A stretch of DNA of 64,000 bases from Henriciella sp. GTDB taxonomy: Bacteria; Pseudomonadota; Alphaproteobacteria; Caulobacterales; Hyphomonadaceae. The stretch covers positions 1 through 64,000 of the forward strand of contig JAQWGO010000015.1 of NCBI GenBank assembly GCA_029238175.1. The letters run 5' to 3'. Of this stretch, positions 60,988 to 64,000 are shown in pieces. The notes beneath the pieces are model-generated. The model had not been told where the DNA came from and did no database searches. It saw only the letters and a program-made list of their open reading frames with translations. Position 1 is the stretch's first letter, and each line of letters begins with the position of its first letter. The position numbers and the translations under genes are program-made.

Positions 60988-63660
60988 ATGCGATCCCTCC
61001 TGCTCGCCACACTCGGACTGTATCTGTCCTTCAGTGCCAGCGCGCAGGAGGCCGATCCATTCGACATCCTATTTGGCGGTGCAGACACCGTACAGACAAG
61101 CACATCCGATCAAACCGGACAGGATGACCTCAGTATTGTCCGCGTGCGCTTGCGAAAGTTCACATTGAACAATTCCGTTCCTGCCTACGATACTGAAGCC
61201 GGGCTTTGCCTGCCACTTCAAACAATCGTCGATGCGTTAGAGTTTCCCGTTAAAGTCGACGGTGATCGCGTCTCAGGTTGGTTTATCTCTAGCGATCAAA
61301 AGGTGGACATCAATCTGATGGACCAAGGCGGCGATTTTGCGAAAACTGCTGATGGATGGTGCGCCACCCTCGGCGCATTAAACACCTTGTTCAACTTCGA
61401 TATTTCTTACGATCAACGCACGCTGGATGTGGATATCACGCCAAGCGCAATCCTTCCGATTGAAGCACGGCTAGAACGAGAAGCCATTCGCGACGAAATG
61501 GAAAGAACAGGCAACGTTTCACGTCCAGATTATCAGTTCGTCGAAAACCCATATCGCTGGCTAAGTGTCCCGGTCGGAGATTTTGGGCTTGAGGTGAATT
61601 CCAACTCCGGAGGCAAAGCCGAAGCCCGAGCATCAATCGAACTAGCTGGCGACGTCCTAAAAACCACGGGCCGATTACGCTCAGTCTCCGGCACTGAAAA
61701 GATGTTAGACGGGCTACGGCTCACCTTTGATCGCGGCAACGCGAAAGGGACAGATCTCGGCCCTCTCAAAGCGAAACAAATGGCGTTCGGGGATATCTCC
61801 GCGCCCTCCATGCCGCTCATATCGAAAGGCACCAACGGCGCTGGCGTGATTATCTCCAACAAATCTGCTTTGGCAGCCGACCTCTTCGACACAACCGAAA
61901 TTCGCGGGCCATTGCGGGAAGGCTGGGAAGCGGAGCTGTATGATGCCGGACAACTCGTCGCTTTCGTTACCAAGCCTGATAGCAATGGCGACTATGTGTT
62001 CGATCAAGTCACACTGCGCCCCGGCTTCAACCGTTTTGAAGTACGCTTATTCGGCCCGTATGGCGAAACCGAAACACGTAGCGTCAGCTACATGATCGGC
62101 TCTGAACTTAATCCTGAAAACGAAACCACTTACACATTGGGCGTCATCAATAATAGCCGCACTCTATTCGGTGAATTGCTAGAGGAAAACACATCCGAAG
62201 AAGACCTTATAACCCTGCCAGAGGCGGGCCCACGCGCGTTTGCAACGCTTGCCCACGGACTGACGGACCGGCTAACATTTCGTTTGGACGGCCAAGGGGA
62301 ACTGGGTGAAATTAGCGCCCTTACAAGCAGTCTTCTCTACGCCGCTGACAGATCCTACGCCGCAATCCGGCTCGCGTCAGATGGCGGCCCTTCAACGGCG
62401 GTGCAGGCGTCCTACCAAAGGCGCATCGGCGAACGCAGCAGCTTTTCTGTAAACGCTGTTGACTATGGCGCGCTGGAGAACACCGTCACAGGCCTAGGTG
62501 CAAACCGCCTACAACGCGGCGCGAACATCCGCTTGGATACGATGCTCACAAATTCTCGTTTCGATTTACCCCTTCAAGGACAACTGCGATGGCGAGAGTT
62601 AGAGTCAGGCCTTCAAAGCCTTGACTTACTTGGCCGGATTTCCGGCGCGCTGCGGGTCTATCGATGGACGAATACGCTGCGCTATTCACAAACAAAAAGC
62701 GGTGGCAGCAATTCGCAGTCGCTTGAAGGTGAGTTCTTGGCCGCACGCTCCATCCGAAAGCTCCGCGTAAGGTCTAGCCTGACATATGACATGACCAATG
62801 GCTTTGAGCCGACAGGTGCGCTCGTGGGAATACAGCGATCCATGGAGGGCGGCAGCTCCGCTCAACTCAACGTCTCGCACGACTTCAAAAGCGGCGGCAC
62901 CAACAGCCAAGCCAGTTGGTCTAAGCAGTTTGAAAAGTTCGCGCTGTCTGCCAACGCAAACCTTACCGATCAGGGGACATGGTCAACTGGGTTGAGGCTA
63001 TCTTTCGCGCTGTTCAGAGACAAGGATCGCGGCAAAATCGGCCTCGCAGCACCGGGCCTCAGCCGCTCTGGCACCATACGCCAGCATGTCTTTCACGACC
63101 TCAACGCGAATGGCCAGTTCGACGCCGGCGAACCGGGCATAAAAGGCGCGCAGTTCATTGTCGGGAACTCTCTGCGCTCTGAAACAACTGATGCGAACGG
63201 TTTTGTCGTTCTATCAGGACTGCCAGCAGGATCAGACATTGATGTCGAATTTCAGATGGCCAGCCTCGACGACCCGTTTTTACGCCCGCTCTTCATTGGC
63301 CGAAAAACAATCGTCAGGCCCGGACAAGTTGTTGAGATTTCAACACCCATTCAGTCAACCGGAGAAGCCGAAGGCATACTGCTTGTGCAAAACGGCGAGC
63401 ACAAAACCCCGGTGGCGGGTGTGACAGTGGAATTTGTCGACGCGATAGGACAGGTCACCGCGACCACCGTCACCGAATTTGACGGCTATTTTTATGCCGA
63501 TGGTTTGCCAATGGATGACCTAACAATGCGGGTAAGCGAAAAAGCCCTCAACGCCACGAACACCTATGCCGCAGAACAATCGCTCCGCCTCACGATTGAT
63601 GAGCCATCCGTGTTTGGGTTGAGCCTTCTAGTCATCCCAAATGGCGAAGCCGCAAGCTAG
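60988..63660 (+). CDS. atypical outer membrane usher-like protein with C-terminal SdrD/B-type domains
   Basis: 890 residues. Signal peptide (cut near SASA, 19). Residues 40-170 form a small N-terminal domain with Cys pair. The middle carries the usher-like WEAELYDAGQLVAFV and VTLRPGFNRFEVRLFGPYGE (plug/middle motif), and from about 370 to 690 alternating amphipathic strands typical of a beta-barrel. The end (about 695-885) has two carboxypeptidase-regulatory/SdrD-B-like domains: FHDLNANGQFDAGEPGIKG with a DxNxNGxFDxGE calcium-type loop, and GVTVEFVDAIGQVTAT with FDGYFYADGLP. It is the presumed secretion and assembly pore for the DUF4402 subunits, though it differs from FimD/PapC in its C-terminal domains. 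Confidence 0.8.
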   Translation: MRSLLLATLGLYLSFSASAQEADPFDILFGGADTVQTSTSDQTGQDDLSIVRVRLRKFTLNNSVPAYDTEAGLCLPLQTIVDALEFPVKVDGDRVSGWFISSDQKVDINLMDQGGDFAKTADGWCATLGALNTLFNFDISYDQRTLDVDITPSAILPIEARLEREAIRDEMERTGNVSRPDYQFVENPYRWLSVPVGDFGLEVNSNSGGKAEARASIELAGDVLKTTGRLRSVSGTEKMLDGLRLTFDRGNAKGTDLGPLKAKQMAFGDISAPSMPLISKGTNGAGVIISNKSALAADLFDTTEIRGPLREGWEAELYDAGQLVAFVTKPDSNGDYVFDQVTLRPGFNRFEVRLFGPYGETETRSVSYMIGSELNPENETTYTLGVINNSRTLFGELLEENTSEEDLITLPEAGPRAFATLAHGLTDRLTFRLDGQGELGEISALTSSLLYAADRSYAAIRLASDGGPSTAVQASYQRRIGERSSFSVNAVDYGALENTVTGLGANRLQRGANIRLDTMLTNSRFDLPLQGQLRWRELESGLQSLDLLGRISGALRVYRWTNTLRYSQTKSGGSNSQSLEGEFLAARSIRKLRVRSSLTYDMTNGFEPTGALVGIQRSMEGGSSAQLNVSHDFKSGGTNSQASWSKQFEKFALSANANLTDQGTWSTGLRLSFALFRDKDRGKIGLAAPGLSRSGTIRQHVFHDLNANGQFDAGEPGIKGAQFIVGNSLRSETTDANGFVVLSGLPAGSDIDVEFQMASLDDPFLRPLFIGRKTIVRPGQVVEISTPIQSTGEAEGILLVQNGEHKTPVAGVTVEFVDAIGQVTATTVTEFDGYFYADGLPMDDLTMRVSEKALNATNTYAAEQSLRLTIDEPSVFGLSLLVIPNGEAAS

Positions 63661-63666
63661 CGAAAG

Positions 63667-64000
63667 TTAGTCGTCACCCTCATAGGTTTTCCGCGCTTCC
63701 TTGCGCAGGCGCTCAAACATTTGAGACACGTCTTCTTCCTCGCCTTCATCTGCAACGTCCGCAGATGATACAGCTCCAGCGATCTTCTCTAGTGTCAGGG
63801 CATCTTCAGCGTCATTTGGTGTTGGCGTCTCGATCGTTTCAACCACTGTCTCTTGAACAGGTGCCGCTTGCACAGGATTTGCAGCCATTGGCGGCGCAGC
63901 CTCTTCAACATCCCGGTCAAACAGGTGCTCTGCCAGCCCACCAAACCGGCCTAGAACCGTCTCTGACCCAATCAGTGTCTGACCCACTGCAGGCATAATA
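63667..64000 (-). CDS. acidic C-terminal region of a protein cut by the window edge
   Basis: Open from the right edge to TAA at 63667-63669. The first in-frame ATG is at 63996, but the frame is open beyond it, so the true start probably lies outside the window. The visible 110 residues have a short hydrophobic part (GQTLIGSETVLGRFGGLAEHLF), then an Ala/Pro/Glu-rich linker with VQETVVETIETPTPND and a charged end VSQMFERLRKEARKTYEGDD. Family not recognised. It converges with the usher gene, with 6 bases between stops. Confidence 0.55.
   Translation of the reverse strand, partial: IMPAVGQTLIGSETVLGRFGGLAEHLFDRDVEEAAPPMAANPVQAAPVQETVVETIETPTPNDAEDALTLEKIAGAVSSADVADEGEEEDVSQMFERLRKEARKTYEGDD

Noticed and set aside
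1-64000. tRNA, rRNA, CRISPR, insertion sequence or prophage
   Set aside because: I found no TTCGA-type T-arm context outside coding sequence, no regular direct repeats, no transposase and no phage structural genes; without a search tool weak cases could be missed.

Overview
This window looks like chromosomal DNA of a marine-type alphaproteobacterium, most like the Hyphomonadaceae/Maricaulales/Caulobacterales group. The grounds are a FixL oxygen sensor beside a complete ccoNOQPGHIS cluster, an alphaproteobacterial-type rplM-rpsI pair, a DUF2007/trmN6 pair divergent from ispB, DUF2842 and DUF1499 proteins, and a large TonB-dependent receptor. The taxonomic call is inference. By eye base composition is moderately GC-rich and even, apart from an AT-rich pocket near 58.8-59.0 kb. 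I see no tRNA, rRNA, CRISPR array, insertion sequence or prophage. No gene-free stretch exceeds 300 bases.

Layout. 1-9.1 kb: the 5' part of fixL and a small membrane gene point left. The cbb3 oxidase genes ccoN, O, Q, P and the assembly genes ccoG, H, I, S point right. 9.2-18.1 kb: a DUF1499 membrane protein, a secreted cyclase-family hydrolase preceded by a hairpin that buries its ribosome binding site, two tandem paralogous MFS transporters, homoserine kinase, a DUF2189 membrane protein, an acyl-CoA synthetase and a MaoC-type hydratase. A near-identical 19-base imperfect palindrome lies about 75-80 bases before both ccoN and the DUF2189 gene, which suggests shared control, possibly by FixJ. 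18.2-30.5 kb: a Cys-paired Sel1 protein, msrB, an S9 peptidase, a cysteine synthase-fold enzyme, thiolase, a Kbp/YgaU homologue, a DinB protein, a thioredoxin-fold lipoprotein, a low-complexity acidic protein and a TonB-dependent receptor. 30.5-36.3 kb: a tetR-adaptor-RND efflux operon with a palindromic operator, and a divergent nitroreductase.

36.3-49.9 kb: glyQ and glyS separated by a lipoprotein and a cupin gene, a LysE exporter, trmN6, DUF2007, a probable 28-residue small protein, ispB, a TerB protein, then a coupled TPR lipoprotein-ispE-WecA/MraY-like transferase group with a polyprenyl-lipid theme. 49.9-58.8 kb: ETF-ubiquinone oxidoreductase, family 4 uracil-DNA glycosylase, two small transferases, argC, rpsI, rplM, a lipoprotein, heme A synthase and DUF2842.

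58.8-63.7 kb holds the most distinctive locus: a chaperone-usher-like fimbrial cluster made of two DUF4402 subunits, a PapD-like chaperone and an atypical usher with C-terminal SdrD/B-like domains. A strong hairpin sits between the two subunit genes. The second subunit is frameshifted at a C-tract just before its conserved C-terminal strand. The cluster abuts an AT-rich segment carrying what looks like the 3' remnant of an older gene on the opposite strand.
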